Positions 33,501 to 48,500 of a stretch of DNA of 64,000 bases are shown here, piece by piece (positions within the stretch are counted from its first letter, which is position 1; each line of letters begins with the position of its first letter). The translations under genes were made by a program, and so were the position numbers. The stretch spans positions 31,038,201 to 31,102,200 of the forward strand of contig NC_030678.2 of assembly GCF_000004195.4 (NCBI RefSeq), written 5' to 3'. The DNA is from Xenopus tropicalis. Lineage: Eukaryota; Chordata; Amphibia; Anura; Pipidae. Under the pieces are notes generated by a model. That model was given only the letters and a program-made list of their open reading frames with translations. It was not told the DNA's origin and made no database searches.

Positions 33501-36500
33501 ATATCAAAAAGAGAAGTGGGTAGGGGGTGGAGAAACTTTTAGTTTCTCATTGACCAGAACACAGAAATTCCAATATACCCTTTTCCATCAAGCATCTTTT
33601 GGTCATTTGACCAAATCATTTTTGACCAAATCATTGTGGTGATTCAAATGTTTTAATGTGCAAAGTGGTTAAACAGACCTGGTAGTGTTTTAGCTGTACC
33701 CAGGCAGAAATATTCAGCTGCTTTAGACCACTATGCAAAAAAGCAAATATGTGTTGTCATTTGATGGGAATGAAATGAGGCATAATGGTAGAACCCTCAT
33801 TTTGGGTTTTTTAGGGGACCAGGAAAAATGCTCAAAAGTCAGGGTAATGCATTATATATTGGTGTGACCACAAAAATTGGTGTAAATGGGGGAAGAATTA
33901 AGGCAGGGTATGTAAAACTCACTGTATTAACAGAATTGCTCTATTCTATGCTGTGGTTGAAGAGCATTCTCAATAGATTGTATACAATAATATCTCAATT
34001 TTACATTTGTATTTAAAGGAGACATATAGGATTAATGAAAAACTTCTAATCTTGTAGGCAATTATAAGTAATATATGGTGGTGGTTTCACTTTGGTCTAA
34101 AAATTAATATCTGTAAAAATGGCCCCTTTATTGGAGCTCCCTATTGATTCTCTTGGGTCCCTAGGGTTTCAAATGAGGGTTGAGCTTGTCTAAACTGTCC
34201 CTGCCAGAGTTATAATAGGAGAGGGAATAGCCAGTCACAGCCCTGCAGCCATAAAAGCAAAGACAGGCTTCAGTTCCCTCTCGGGTCAGCCTAGTTGCTG
34301 GTTCCTAGCCTACAGAGCATTGTGCTAAGTGCCGCAGCCCCCCCTGCACAGCTTGGGAAAGGAGACCGCAGGAAGTGGTACTGATGGGTGGGGCGAGTAG
34401 GGGTTTTGCAGAAATTTTCGATAAATCAGCCTGAAACACTACTTTTTAGAGCACATTCCTTCTTTACTTAGATGAGTACAATTAATTGGCACAATATTGA
34501 TTTTTACGCAATATGTCCCCTTTAAAGTTTTCCTGCCTTTTTATGCTTTATTTGAGGTACCGCTAATTGTAATGCATTTCAGTGGGTGCTTTTCCTGGAG
34601 TTTACACTTCATTTTCCTGCATTTAGCATCCATGTATTGTCCTGTATTCTCTGTTATATTGTTATCAGGAATTTTGGCTGGGTCATTATAGGACAGTTTT
34701 TGTTCTTGAGCCACTCCTTGTATAGGATCTCTATCCTGCTGATAGATGATTTTTGTGCAAGCTCTGGTTTTCGTATTAGACTGTTACTTTATAAAATCTT
34801 CCTTCTACATTTAGCAAATTGCTTAGCCCCTACTGATAGAAAGCCACACCGCAGGACTTTGTCACTATCTCGATACTTTACCTGTAGGCATTGTGTTTTT
34901 TAAAGTGTGGGCAGTGTTAGATTTGTATTACACCTTTGAAGAAATTTGCGGAAAAGCTCAATTTTTGAAAAAAAAAAAAACCCTTTTAACAACTGGGTTA
35001 TGATCATGCTTTTTGAAAAAATTTCAGCTTTCCTTTCACAAGAAGTGATTCTAACACCCCCACACAGGCGAGCAGTTTTTAAAGCTTTTAATGTGTGTGG
35101 CTTGTGGTGTTTTAGGGTTAGAATGGTAAAAAACAAAAATGTATTTTATATTCGCATAGTCTAAAATGAATCATGGTTTGTCACAGTTACCTGTACAACA
35201 ACATACTTTTATTATTGTATTGCCTGTTATCATTTTTATTTTTTTAATAGGAATTTCCTGTTCCTGAATATCGATCTTCTCACTTGGAAGCATCCCAGCT
35301 GTTACAGCAGCAGCAGCTTCGGAGACGGCCTTCTTTGTTGTCAGAATTTCACCCAGTGTCTGACAGGTATTTGTCCTTTTGTTGATTAATAAATTCTAAT
35401 GCTAGGGCCTCATACAGAGTAATGAGGAGCAAATTCAGTGTACTTCCAGAAACAGAGCTTGGGAAAACAAGATAGTGCTGGTGACAATCTGCCCCTAGAT
35501 TCCTAATAATATGAATCACTGGTGGGAAGACATACAGTGGATATAAAAAGTCTACATATCCCTGGTAAAATGTCAGGTTCCTGTGCTGTCCAAAAATGAG
35601 ACAAAGATAAATTATTTCAAAACTTTTTCCACCTTTAATGTGACCTATAAACTGTACCACTCAATTGAAAAACAAACTGAAATCTTTTAGGCGGAGGGAA
35701 GAAAACCAAAAAAACTAAAATAATGTGGTTGCATAAGTGTGCACACCCTTAAACTAATACTTTGTTGAAGCACCTTTTGATTTTATTACAGCACTCAGCC
35801 TTTTTGGGTATGAGTCTATCAGCATGGCACATTTTGACTGCAAGATTTGCCCACTCTTCTTTGCAGAAACACTCCAAATCTGTCAGATTGTGAGGGCATC
35901 TCCTGTGCACAGCCCTCTTCAGATCAACCCACAGATTTTCAATCGGATTCAGGTCTGGGCTCTGGCTGGGCCATTCTAAAACTTTAATCTTCTTCCGGTG
36001 AAGCCATTCCTTTGTTGATTTGAATGTATTCGTTGGGCCGTTGTCATGCTGAAAGATGGAGTTCCTCCTCATGTTCAGCTTTCTAGCAGAAGCCGAAGGT
36101 GCCAATATTGACTGGTATTTGGAACTGTTCATAATTCCCTCTATCTTAACTAAGGCCCCAGTTCCAGCTGAAGAAAAACAGCTTCAAAGCATGATGCTGC
36201 CACCACCATGCTTCATTGTGGGTATGGTGTTCTTTTGGTGATGTGCAGTATTGTTTTTGCGCCAAACATATTTTTTGGAATTATGGCCAAAAAGTTCAAC
36301 CTTGGTTTCCTCAGACCATAACACCTTTTCCCACATGCTTTTGGGAGACTTCAGATTTGTTTTTGCAAAATGTAGCCTGGCTTGGATGTTTTTCTTCGTA
36401 AGAAAAGGCTTTCGCCTTGCCACTCTAGCCCATAGCCCAGACATATGAAGAATACGGGAGATTGTTGTCACATGTACCACACAGCCAGTACTTGCCAGAT

Positions 36501-39500
36501 ATTCCTGAAGCTCCTTTAATGTTGCTGTAGGCCTCTTGGTAGCCTCCCTGACCAGTTTTCTTCTTGTCTTTTCATCAATTTTGGAGGGATGTCCAGTTCT
36601 TGGTAATGTCACTGTTGTGCCATATTTTCTCCACTTGATGATGACTGTCTTCTCTGTGTTCCATGGTATATCTAATGCCTTGGAAATTCTTTTGTACCCT
36701 TCTCCTGACTGATATCTTTTAACAAGGAGATCCCTCTGATGCTTTGGAAGCTCTCTGTGGACCATGGCTCTTGCTGTGAGATGCGACTAAAATAATGTCA
36801 GGAAAGACCAACTAGAGCAGCTGAACTTTATTTGGGTTTAATTAGAGGCACTTTAAATGATGGCAGGTGTATACTGACTCCTATTTAACATGATTTTGAT
36901 TGTGATTGCTTAATTCTGAACACAGCTACATCCCCAGTTAGAAGAGGGTGTGCACACTTATGCACACTTATGCAACCACATTATTTTAGTTTTTTTGGTT
37001 TTCTTCCCTCCACCTAAAAGATTTCAGTTTGTTTTTCAATTGAGTGGTACAGTTTATAGGTCACATTAAAGGTGGAAAAAGTTCTGAAATGATTTATCTT
37101 TTTCTCATTTTTGTACAGCACAGGAACCTGACATTTTACCAGGGGTGTGTAGACTTTTGATATCCACTGTATGTGTCACAAAAACTACTAGGAAACTTTA
37201 AACTACTTCAGAATGCACAAGCAATGCATGTGTTTTCCCACCGGCGATTCACATTACTGCCTGTAGGTAGAAAGATAGGGATGTTTCATCTGTTGTGGTA
37301 GCACAGATTTACCACAGGTGGCAAAGCGGCCCATGTACCATTCCCCTTAATGACTGTGGCACACACAGCAAAGATTTTCATCATCTGTACTGCAAAGCTA
37401 TATTCATAGGGATTTGTCACTCGCATGGAAAGGTGACAGCACCCTGTTTATATGTATTGAGAAGTTCCTACACACATTTTTGCAACATGTTAGTAGTTGT
37501 GCTCTAGCCCCTTGGATAATTGGCATGGTATCAAATCTCGACAGAAAAGCAAGGAGCGGCGCACACAAAATTGCGTTAAAAATGGGGGTTTACCAAAAGG
37601 CATATTATATCCATGACCCGTCTTATGTTTTTAGTAGAATGTATATTTGGTGTGAACTTAATTTTGTGATCATTTCTAGAAATCTTGATATAAGCATAAA
37701 GCTTAATAAGTAGGACTTTTTGGCTAGTGCTACACGGGGCTGAATTATCCCCTACACTGGCACCAGCTTTCTTACTTGCCTGCACCCGGAAGCACTGTCT
37801 CTGCCCGGGTCCAGGCAAACAAGGTGGATATCTGCAAAACACGAGAGTCTGCATCTCACAACCGATATCCCACGTGTCTGCGTTTTTCCACAGGCCGAGA
37901 ATCAGCCCTGTTTGCACCTGCCGTTAGACCAGGTTTTGCTATTAAACTGTTTAGGCTAAAGAAAAAAAAAAGCAAGACTTAAAAGGGCAAATAAAGGCAA
38001 ATAAAGTTTATGGTTTGCTAGTTCTGCATCAGGGTGTTATGTACCTTGTTGACAGAGCTACTAATATCTGCAGAGACAGAGCATCGTTTTACTCTGTGCT
38101 ACTGGCCTTAAGGTAAAGTTGCCCAGATTATTATATTATTATACCTGTAAGCTATGAGCTATAAGCAGCTGTATTGGCCTCTTTAAGGAATGGCATGTGA
38201 TATTGAGCTTTTTGTCTTTGCAACGATTAGTAGCTCCATGGGCATAGACAGCTTTCATTTTAATAGAACAGCCCCTGAATGGCTTAAAAATTCTACTTGG
38301 TACCATTGTCATTTCCATTCACTACATAATTATCCTTCTAGAGCATTGTCTCATGCTTTCTCATACCTTTGTTCCTTTTGGTCAGTTTGCATTTTTGTGT
38401 TGTAGTTTCTTACTATTGGCATCTTTTTTTTTTTTTTTTTTTAATAGACCCCAAGACAGGAGACAAGGCTATGAGCAACAGTACCATTCCGTTACCCAAA
38501 ATGAGCATGAAGCCCTGGAATCCAAACGACCTCGATTAGATGTGTCGGATTCTCATTACAGAGTCGGCGCTGCTTCAGTTGTACCTTTGGTTCCCACCAT
38601 CCAGGAGGGTGTCCGAGTGCAAAGTGAAGTTAAGAAGGTAGCAATAATACAGGTTAAATATTATGATTGCATGAGTTATATTTTTCCTTTCCTTAAAGCC
38701 TTCTGAACTGTGGTGTCACCGCTATTGTGTTTGTATTGGTCTTAAAGTTTAATTTTGATGCTGTTTGGGCCTACTAGTTTATTCATTTGTGGAATTTTTT
38801 TTTTTTTTTTTAAAGGAACAGGGTTTGCCCAGCAAACATGAGACTACTTCGTCACCTCTTTCTGGACAACCTGGAGAGGAACAGGAAGCCTCTCCATCTA
38901 AACTTTCTAAAGAAGAACTTATACAAAGTATGGACCGCGTTGACCGCGAGATTGCTAAAGTTGAACAGCAAATCTTAAAGTTGAAGAAAAAACAGGTATC
39001 TCTAAACTCAAGATCTGTTACATATATTGTGTTGGGTTTTGTGTTTGTTTGTGACCTGATGCCTATTTATTATATAGTAGTTGTGCTGTAAAGCCTGTTA
39101 GGGACATTTATGGGTGGAAGGGGCAAGTGCAGCATATACTTAAGTCATTGAACTGACATTTGAAAAAAAGCTTTGCTTGAATATTTTATTGGCACCCTTT
39201 GCTATGTTCACATTTAGAGCTCAAACATAAAGAGCTACGTCACGTCCTAAATTTTATCCATTTTTTTACTTGTATTATTATGAACTTATAAGCCCTCTTG
39301 ATTTTTTTTTTTTTTTTTTAGTTTTGCATTTTGTTTAATTCATTATAAACAAACAATTGCTTTAAAACAATGACTAATATTGTCTTGCTTTATGATGATT
39401 CAGGATCAATATCTTTGTAGTAGTTTCCCCTCACACAAACTGCATTTAGGAAATAGTGGTACAGAAGTCCCCTAGACCAGTGTTTTTCAACCTTTTTTGG

Positions 39501-42500
39501 GCCAAGGCACACTTGTTTCATGAAAAAAATCACGAGGCACACCACCATTAGAAAATGTTAAAAAATTTAACTCTGTGCCCAGCAGCAGTGCCCCCCTAGT
39601 ACATTGGTGCCAAGAGCAGTGCCCCCCTAGTACATTGGTGCCCAGCAGCAGTGCCCCCCTAGTACATTGGTGCCAAGAGCAGTGCCCCCCTAGTACATTG
39701 GTGCCAAGAGCAGTGCCCCCCTAGTACATTGGTGCCAAGAGCAGTGCCCCCCTAGTACATTGGTGCCCAGCAGCAGTGCCCCCCTAGTACATTGGTGCCC
39801 AGCAGCAGTGCCCCCAAAAGTCAGTGTGCCACGTGGCCCGAGCTACTAAGAAAAACTGTAGCATCGCCGGGCCCCCTTTGAAAGTAAAAATTGCGGCCCT
39901 GCCTACGGCACACCAGTCAGCATCTCTAGTGTGCCGCGGAACAGTGGTTGAAAAACGCTGCCCTAGACTTTTGACTAGATGTCAAAACACCATTTTAAAT
40001 GCAATTCATGCATGTGACTCCAGATGTTTCTTCCTTGGATTTAGGATCAGAACTACTGTCCCACAAGACAAAGCAGGATCAAAAATCCATTATTTGAATG
40101 CCACATAAAATGGCAGTGACACATGGGGCATTTTATCTGATGCTTTCATTCGGTGGACAAAAGCACGTCTGTTAGCCTGTCACTGCTATAGATATATCTA
40201 AATGTACTGAGCCCTGTCTGATGCAGAGCGGTAACAGTCGAACCAAAGCATTGAGGTTTGCCTGTTGCTGCTCACGACTGTGTCCAATAGGTCTCTTTAC
40301 ATTTAATAATATTAGAAGCTGGAACAGACACTGTCAGCTGCTGGAGGGCAGTAGAGGTCAAAATGTGCTGTGTGTTGTTTACTGCACATCTGCTTGGAAT
40401 ACCTGTGGTAGATTCAGGCATGATAGTAAAAGCAATATAGGCCCTTAGCTAAGGCAGAGTAAATAAATACCTTGTGTACGGTGTTTTTTTTTTTTGCATA
40501 ATTGTTCTGATAGCTCAGTATTTATAGTAATGATGCACAGGACCTTTTGTTGCCCATGATAAATCTTAAAGTGACAGTAACACCAAAAAATTTCAGGTGT
40601 TATAAATTAATTAGAATGTAATGTACTGTTTTGTATTTGCTTTAGAAACCCTAATATAGTTGATTTAAATAAAGCTGCTGTGTAGCCATGGGGGCAGCCA
40701 TTCAAGCTGGAAAAAGGATAAAAGGCACAGGTTACATATAACAGGTTAGCTGATAACCGATGTATCTGTAGAGTACAATAATGTTTTTTATGTTATCTGC
40801 TAAGTAACCTTTGCCATATGTCCAATTTTTACAACTTAAATGGATGCCCCCATGGCTACAAAGCAGCTTTGTTTACATACATTTTAGTAGTATTTCAGAG
40901 GCAAACACACCAGTTGTACCAGTGCAGGGCAGCAGTACATTATACTGTTATTCATTTTATATACTTTTATTTTTTGGCATTCCCATCCTTTGTTTCCTTA
41001 CCACTGGCTAAACAACAAATGATCCATGGGGTTTAGCCACACAAGGATTACTTTGGGCAACCTCACGCATGTGTATGTTTCCCACCAGCAATTTGCATGT
41101 TAGCCGGTTGGAAGGAAACAAGGGGGAATCAAAGGATGTTCTGTTGTCCGTGGTAGAGACGATTTATCACTGGGGACAAAACATCCCATGTGCCATTACA
41201 CTGGAGTAATAAGATCAGGTGTGCCTTTCTGGACTACTAACTTGGTCCAGTCAGCAGCTTATGGCAATAGCAAGCGGGGAAATTAGTAGCGAGATTTAAC
41301 AGGGGGCGACTAATCTCCCTGTGTGCTATTGCCCTTGTAGCCCTGTTTATATGAGGGCAAAACAGTGGCCTCACTGACGGATATCTGATCCAGACTTGGA
41401 TTTCTCAGCCAGTGCAATTGATATGTAACCGTGAGGCATGGCACAGAATCACGCTGTCCATTTGGTTCATCCAAATAATTTGTTCACTAGTATCTGCTGG
41501 TAAATCCATTATCCCCGTTATAATTTTTCATTTATAATACCATCATAGGATAGCTATAGCTTATACGTTATACTATATCTTAGTAAGGCTTTTTGGCCAG
41601 GCAGATTCACAGATATGCTTATAATACGAGAGAACAGAACCAGGCAGTGTCTTTCCCATGTTCAGAACGACTGTTGAGTTATTACATGATGCAGTGATAT
41701 TTTTTTTTTCCTCTTTGCGTAACTTAGCAACAGCTTGAAGAAGAAGCAGCAAAACCTCCAGAGCCAGAGAAGCCCGTCTCCCCTCCACCTGTGGAACAGA
41801 AGCATCGCAGTATAGTCCAAATTATTTATGATGAAAACCGGGTAAGTAAAACTGATTTAATTATGCTTTTTTTTTTTTTTTTTTTTATACTGTATGCCCC
41901 AGCAGAGCAGAAGTTTTTTTTGTTTTTTTTTAATAGGGTTGCAAGCAATCCATAATTAATGGAAAAATTGAATAAAATAACTAAAATATCTGGCAGAACA
42001 CAGAACTGAATTTTAGTTTGGATATTTAGATCAGAGAAAAATAAAAAATTGCATCATATGGGAAAAAAAAATATTGGCTTTTTCTGTTGTCACATGACAT
42101 AAGCATTTGGGGCCAGTTCAACCAGTCAGGATTTGGTCAAATCCTGCAAAAAGTTCTCAGAATCCCAAATCAAATACTAGATTTGCTGAATCCCAAATTT
42201 TGTTGATATTATACACATACACAGTCAACTTGAACTATTTATTTCTCACAAAACATACCCAAGCACCTTCTAGGGCACAGATTGCTTGACCATGATATGG
42301 AAATTAAGCTCTTGGACAAAAGACATGCTATTATGTAGAGGATACTGATAACTGTAGTTCAGCAAAAAGAAGTTAATAAAAAACATGCATTTCTACATTT
42401 AAAATATCTGTGAAATGTATTGTTGTAGTAGTCTTAAATGTACAAAGCCTGTAAATTACCGTATTGCTTGAAGACAAGTGATTGGGGGTTTTGGTGTTAC

Positions 42501-45500
42501 AGCTTTACAAGATTATTCCTGCCTATTGGCATAAAGGCTTTGTTGAATATAGATAATGTTTTGCATTAAATTCTGATGAGATTATGGTCCCCACTGAAAT
42601 TTTCAACCTCATAGGTGTTAGTTGCTATGAAAGCAGATAGTGTAGCAGGGCATGTTGCCATGGCCTCGGAACATCTTCATAGGGTACAGGGATCTGTCCT
42701 TTTATATTTATATCTGTATATAAGTATTTGTGATAGCTGTGTATACAACTATACATGGAATGCAGTAGTCTGTGTATGGTAGAATGATCCCAGATTTGTA
42801 GGTTGGGGAGCAGCACTGCTGATAATGCATACACCACCACTAGCAGACACAAGTTAATTGACAGTAGGGTCACCGTTAGGAGTTTCCTCTTGCAACAACC
42901 TTGTTGTAAATATCTTTGGAACAGGACCTATAGGCCTGGGTTTCACACTCAGCTGCTTTGGATATGATTACTTCGTTTGACTCCAGAAACTGTCAGCTCT
43001 CAGTATTGGTGCATATGCCTATATCCATTCTGTAGTGAATTTCTGCCAAGGAAACCAGTTTTGATCTCTGTACCTTATGCCAAATTTCCTGGTGCAAGTG
43101 TGATATTTTAAAGGTGGTTATTTGGAAACTACATAACCAAGCCTTTTTACAGAGTAAGGTTTATTGCTCTGAGGGTAACAAAACAAATGTGTTTTTCTAT
43201 TTGACCAAGGCTGCAATCAAAAGGTCCAGTATCTATACTTTACATGTAAATGCACACCCTTGCACATATATTTTGTGCATTATCAGGGGTTAGCAACTGA
43301 TGATTAATTTTAAAGTGTATTGTGCTTAAACATGAAGGGTCATATTCAGTCATGCCTTTGTTAGTAGAGATTAGGGGGACATTTATCAGGAAACAAATAC
43401 TGCAGTAAAGCATACATTTTTTTGTTGTACCTAAAGGCAGATCTCATTCTCACCTTTACATCTGTTGCAGATTAAAGGGGATATATAGCATACATTTTTA
43501 CAATGCACTAAACCATGTAAAAAACTGTAAAATAGAAGGAAGTGCTTTTATTTTTATACCTTTTGGTTTGAATATGTCCATAACTGCTTGAAAACTGTGC
43601 TCTACCCAGACCTTATGCCAGCTTCCGGTTTAGATGGCTCAGGGCCCCCCCTCATAGACTTCTATGACACCCTCATCTACTTAAAGTGAAGTGAATAATC
43701 ATTCATGTTCATTTGTGAGTGTTTGTTTTTTCCTGATAAAAAAAGATATTGCACGGAATGTAGAGAAAGTATAATGTTGAAAACCGAATGATGCCCATTT
43801 TGGAACATGAAGTTATTTGAATCTTATGTCAGGGTATTTTCTGGCGTTTAGTAGCCATGACAGGTATCTACTGCTAAGTAGTTCTGCGTGTCTTTACCCT
43901 AAGGTCAATTTAATTAAAAGCCAATTTATTTGTATATTTTTTGCCTGTATATTTTTGTAATGTGGTGAAAACTCACGCTAATGAGGGGAAAACATGCAAA
44001 GCATCTAGACCGTGCCCTGGTTTAATTTTTACCCTTGACCACAATGCCAAGGTAGTGTTATCCAGTGAGCCTAAATATACATTCTGCAGTGCTGGATATT
44101 TTTCTGTGCAGTTACAAGTTTCTCTGTAGAGAGACACTCTTTTTTCACGGTCACTCTTCTTTTCATTGTTCTACTAGTTGTACTCAAGACTGCATTTTAA
44201 AAGCAGCATCTGGTAGTAATTGTTAGTGATGTGCGGGTGGAGAACCCTAACCCACCCACTCCCAACCCAAACCCGACCCAGCTTCTCCCCTCTATTTTGT
44301 AGACACATACCTGTGGGTATCGGGCCGGTCTGCACATCACTTGTAATTGTGATTTTTAAATGTTAAGTTTCAATACTTCTCTTTTTCTTGAAAGGGTTAG
44401 AACACAAAGTCAGGTTCCAGTTGTAACGCCCTCTGCCAGTACAAGTCTAAAGCCCTGTATTAATGTTTTTCATTGGAAGTAAAGGACACTGGCTACAATG
44501 GGGCTGTTTAGCTCTGGACACTTTTAAGCTCAGATTTTGTTCCAATGCAAATAACTTTTTTATTTTCACTTTTAGAAAAAAGCAGAGGAAGCACATAAGA
44601 TCTTAGAAGGTCTAGGTCCAAAAGTAGAGCTGGTAAGTTTGTGGCATTTAATTTACAATGTCTGCGCATTTTTCTTCTAGCAAGGAAATACAGGGTTATG
44701 GAAGGTAGCTCATAGTACAAGTTGATCCAGGGACTGGTCCCATTGCCATCTAGATTCCCCCCGCAGCAAATTATTGGGGCTTCAGGAGGGTTTTTTTTTT
44801 GCCTTCCTGTGGATCAAATAGCAGATGGGCAGGTTATACATAGACATAAGAATATATGCTTCTTTAGTACTCTCCAGTTACATAGTCTTGTGTTTGTTGG
44901 TGGATATCTTGCACCTGGGCGGATTCTGTGCTTCTGGGTGCAGGCACAACTGGAAGATTTTTTAAATAATAATGGCGGATTGTTAGCCTGTGCTTAGCTG
45001 CAGGCTAACAATCTTCCCTGTGTGTCCTCGCCCTAAAGGAAAAATCACTGGGGAGGCCAATTTGTTGGGGGCCACTCAGTAATTGTATTTGCTTACCTGC
45101 CATCTTGGGCTTGACAGTCTTGCCCATGTGCCCTTGTCCTTACTTCTCCTTTACTGTTTTCTGTTTGCACAGAAATAAATAGCTGTTCAGACCAACTTAG
45201 TAAATTTGGATTACTTTTTATTTGTGGTACTGGTTAAAGGAACAGTAACTCCAAAAAATGAAAGAGCTTTAAAGTAATAAAAATATAATGCACTATTGCC
45301 CTGCACTGGTAAAACTGGTGTGTTTGCTACAGTAACACTACTATAATTTATATAATAAGCTGCTGTGTAGCCACGGGGGCAGCCATTCAAGCTGGAAAAA
45401 AGGAGAAAAGGCACAGGTTACATAGCAGATAACAGATAAGCTCTGTAGAATACAACAGTGTTTTATCTGTTATCTGCTATGTGCCTGTGCCTTTTCTCCT

Positions 45501-48500
45501 TTGAATGGCTGCCCCCATGGCTACACAGCAGCTTATTTATATAAATTATAGTAGACTATCTGAAGTAAACACACAACTTTTACCAGTGCAGGGCAGCAGC
45601 ACATTATATTTTAGTTACTTTGATACACTTTCATTTTTTGGTGTTACTGTTCCTTTAAGCCCTGTTTTGCTTTTCTAAAAATCTAACTGATCTTGAGGTG
45701 TCAGATATTCTGCGCATTTTAATGCGGAGCAAATTAGCTTTTTTATATACATCTGGAACCATAACTGTTAAGTAAAATTGTCATCTCTAAGTGCATTAGT
45801 GCTCTCAAAAGCTTGTCCATTACCCAGTATGTACATGTGACTAGAATGCTACTATAAAGGAAGACTGCTAGCATTATCAAGTAAAGTGCAGTCATTTCTT
45901 TTGCAGCCTCTTTACAACCAGCCCTCAGACACAAAAGTTTATCATGAAAACATCAAGACGTAAGTATACTGGTTTGCCCTCTGTTTTATGAAGCAGTAAT
46001 CTTAATTGGGTTTTAGTGCTTGCAGACACTTTGATAAATAAGGGTAGTCTGTGTTCAATAGCTTTTGTAACCAGTTAGTGTTTCTTATAGGTATACATAG
46101 CAGTATAAAAGGTGAGAGGAGCAGGTTCTAAAACAGTGGAATAAATGATGCATTATGATTTCCATAACCCTCTGCTCTCTTGCTTCTGCAGCTAAAGGTC
46201 TGCATTGCAGATACTTTCCATTGAATCATCTAAAGACCATGCTTTTAAACATATCCCTTCCATGCTTGATAAATAATAATAATTAGGCATAGCAGTTGTT
46301 ACTTGATGATCCAGCATAGCATAACATAGAGTCCCTTAAGCTTCTGGTGCAGCACATTTCTAGTATAGGGACTGCTGACTAACTGGATTTTATGGATAAA
46401 CCATATAAAGACCCTGATTAATCCTGTACTAAGTGAAAATACTTACACAGATAATTCCTCTGCCATCTACATAGATTATGCATTTACAAACTTTGCAGTT
46501 CAGCAACAACAGAACATTAGTTCTTACTCTCTTCATAGTGGAAATGTGTCCTTTGAATGAGACATACATTTGTATGCATAGCATATAGTGCATTCAGTTT
46601 AATGCACTATAAAAGAAAAATGTGAAAGCTTTCAAACAGGGCTTATAATGTAACTGTTTGCCTTTTTTTGATGATTTTGTTTTAAAACATGAATTGCCAT
46701 ATATATGGTTCAGTGTGACCATCAGCGCTTCGGTATACCAGTGAATTGACCAACCATTACTTTAAGGGGAAGGCCTAGCTATATTTGAGTGAATTATTTT
46801 AAACCATTTCCTTTTTGGGTAGCCTAGTAAGAGACATTTGTAACTGTGTCATGAAAACCCCTTTGTAAACAGAACATGTGCATTGGTTATTATATATATG
46901 GCTTATATGGTGTGTGTTGAAATTGGTTAAAGCCTGGTTCAAATTGGTGGACAATGTTTTTGCATATTAATAGTTAAGACTATTTAAGAAAACGATAAAA
47001 AATCTATTATGCCCAAGAAATGCTGTGATCTGTGAAATAGCTCCAGGACAAACATCTTTTTTTTTTCTCTCCCAGGAATCAGGTGATGAGGAAAAAACTA
47101 ATACTGTTCTTTAAGAGAAGAAATCATGCTAGAAAACTAAGGGTAAGTACTGCCTATATATATTGCTTCAATTTTTTTAAACATACATAGATAATTGTTC
47201 AGATTACTTGGAGATTAGTTATTTTTCCTCTGGCTCACAGGGGCCATTTCACAAATATAGGCTTCTGGAGGCAGTCAGATCCTCCCTCACCTTGTACCAT
47301 GTTGAATAGATGTATTCCTGAACTTGAAGTGCCTCTGCTTTCCAGAGTATCTGTTCACTTTCACCGATGGAAAGCTGAGTGACTGCAAGTTCCAGATTCC
47401 ATTTCATACAACCAGGTGAAGGGAATGCTTCTGCCAGACTGGCTGGTGGGAAAATGATCATATGATAATGGTTTTCTCTTAATCAAAATAATTAGCTGTA
47501 TCTGGGAAAATAAATAAAACCTATCTTATTTTTTCAGATATTGTTTATGCACATCTATACATAAACCATACTAAATGAGCTTTTGTTAAAAAATAGTATT
47601 TTTTCTTGTAATTAGCTAGACTGCGCTTTCATAAGAAATCTGATTATCACACTAGTTGTTGTCATGGAGTGTTGTACACCCACCCCAGAGATCAGTATGT
47701 GCAGTTTTTTTTTTCTCCCTCGTTCATTTTTAGGCTAGATACTTAAGATCTAATACAATATAACTACCCTAATATGGGCCAGATTGCCGAAACTGATTGC
47801 TCTGCAGCTAAATAAAAATTATAATTAGTTGAAAAAAAGTTAATGAGTTCACTGACTTAATGGTAGGCACTTTTGAATGAACAGGATGAGAATTGGCCTG
47901 CGTTTCCACTTAGCAACCATGTACACTATCCTGTGGACTTACATCAGCAATACTATCCCTTATCCAGAAAGTTCTGACTTACTGGAAGGTCATCTCCTAT
48001 GGAGAGAGTTACTTTTTCTCTGTAATAATAAAACCGTACCTTGTACTTGATCCCAACAAAGATATAATTCATCCTTATTGGAAGCATTACCATCCTATAG
48101 GGTTTAATTATTGTTTAAATAATTTTTAGTATGCATAATTATGGAAAGATCCCTTATCCGGAAAACCCCAGGTCCCAAACATTCTGGATAACCGGTCCCA
48201 TACCTGTATAAGCTGGTCACACATGCTTCTGGTTTTCCCATGCTTCTATATCTGCCATTAGAACTGGAAAAAGGAAAAATCAAATTTTCCAGTAAAATTG
48301 CCCATCGTAGGTTTTAAATATATGAAGACTGGCGCTTTAATAGCGAAATGTATTACAAGTTCATCCAGGGGCTCATCCTAGTGCCATGGTTTTTGTTTAT
48401 TTATTTATTTTTTTTCAAGCAAACCTCTATATCTACATACATTTGCAGTGAAATTTTGCAGATTTAGACAAGTGGTATTTTAATATGGTTCACCAGTAAA

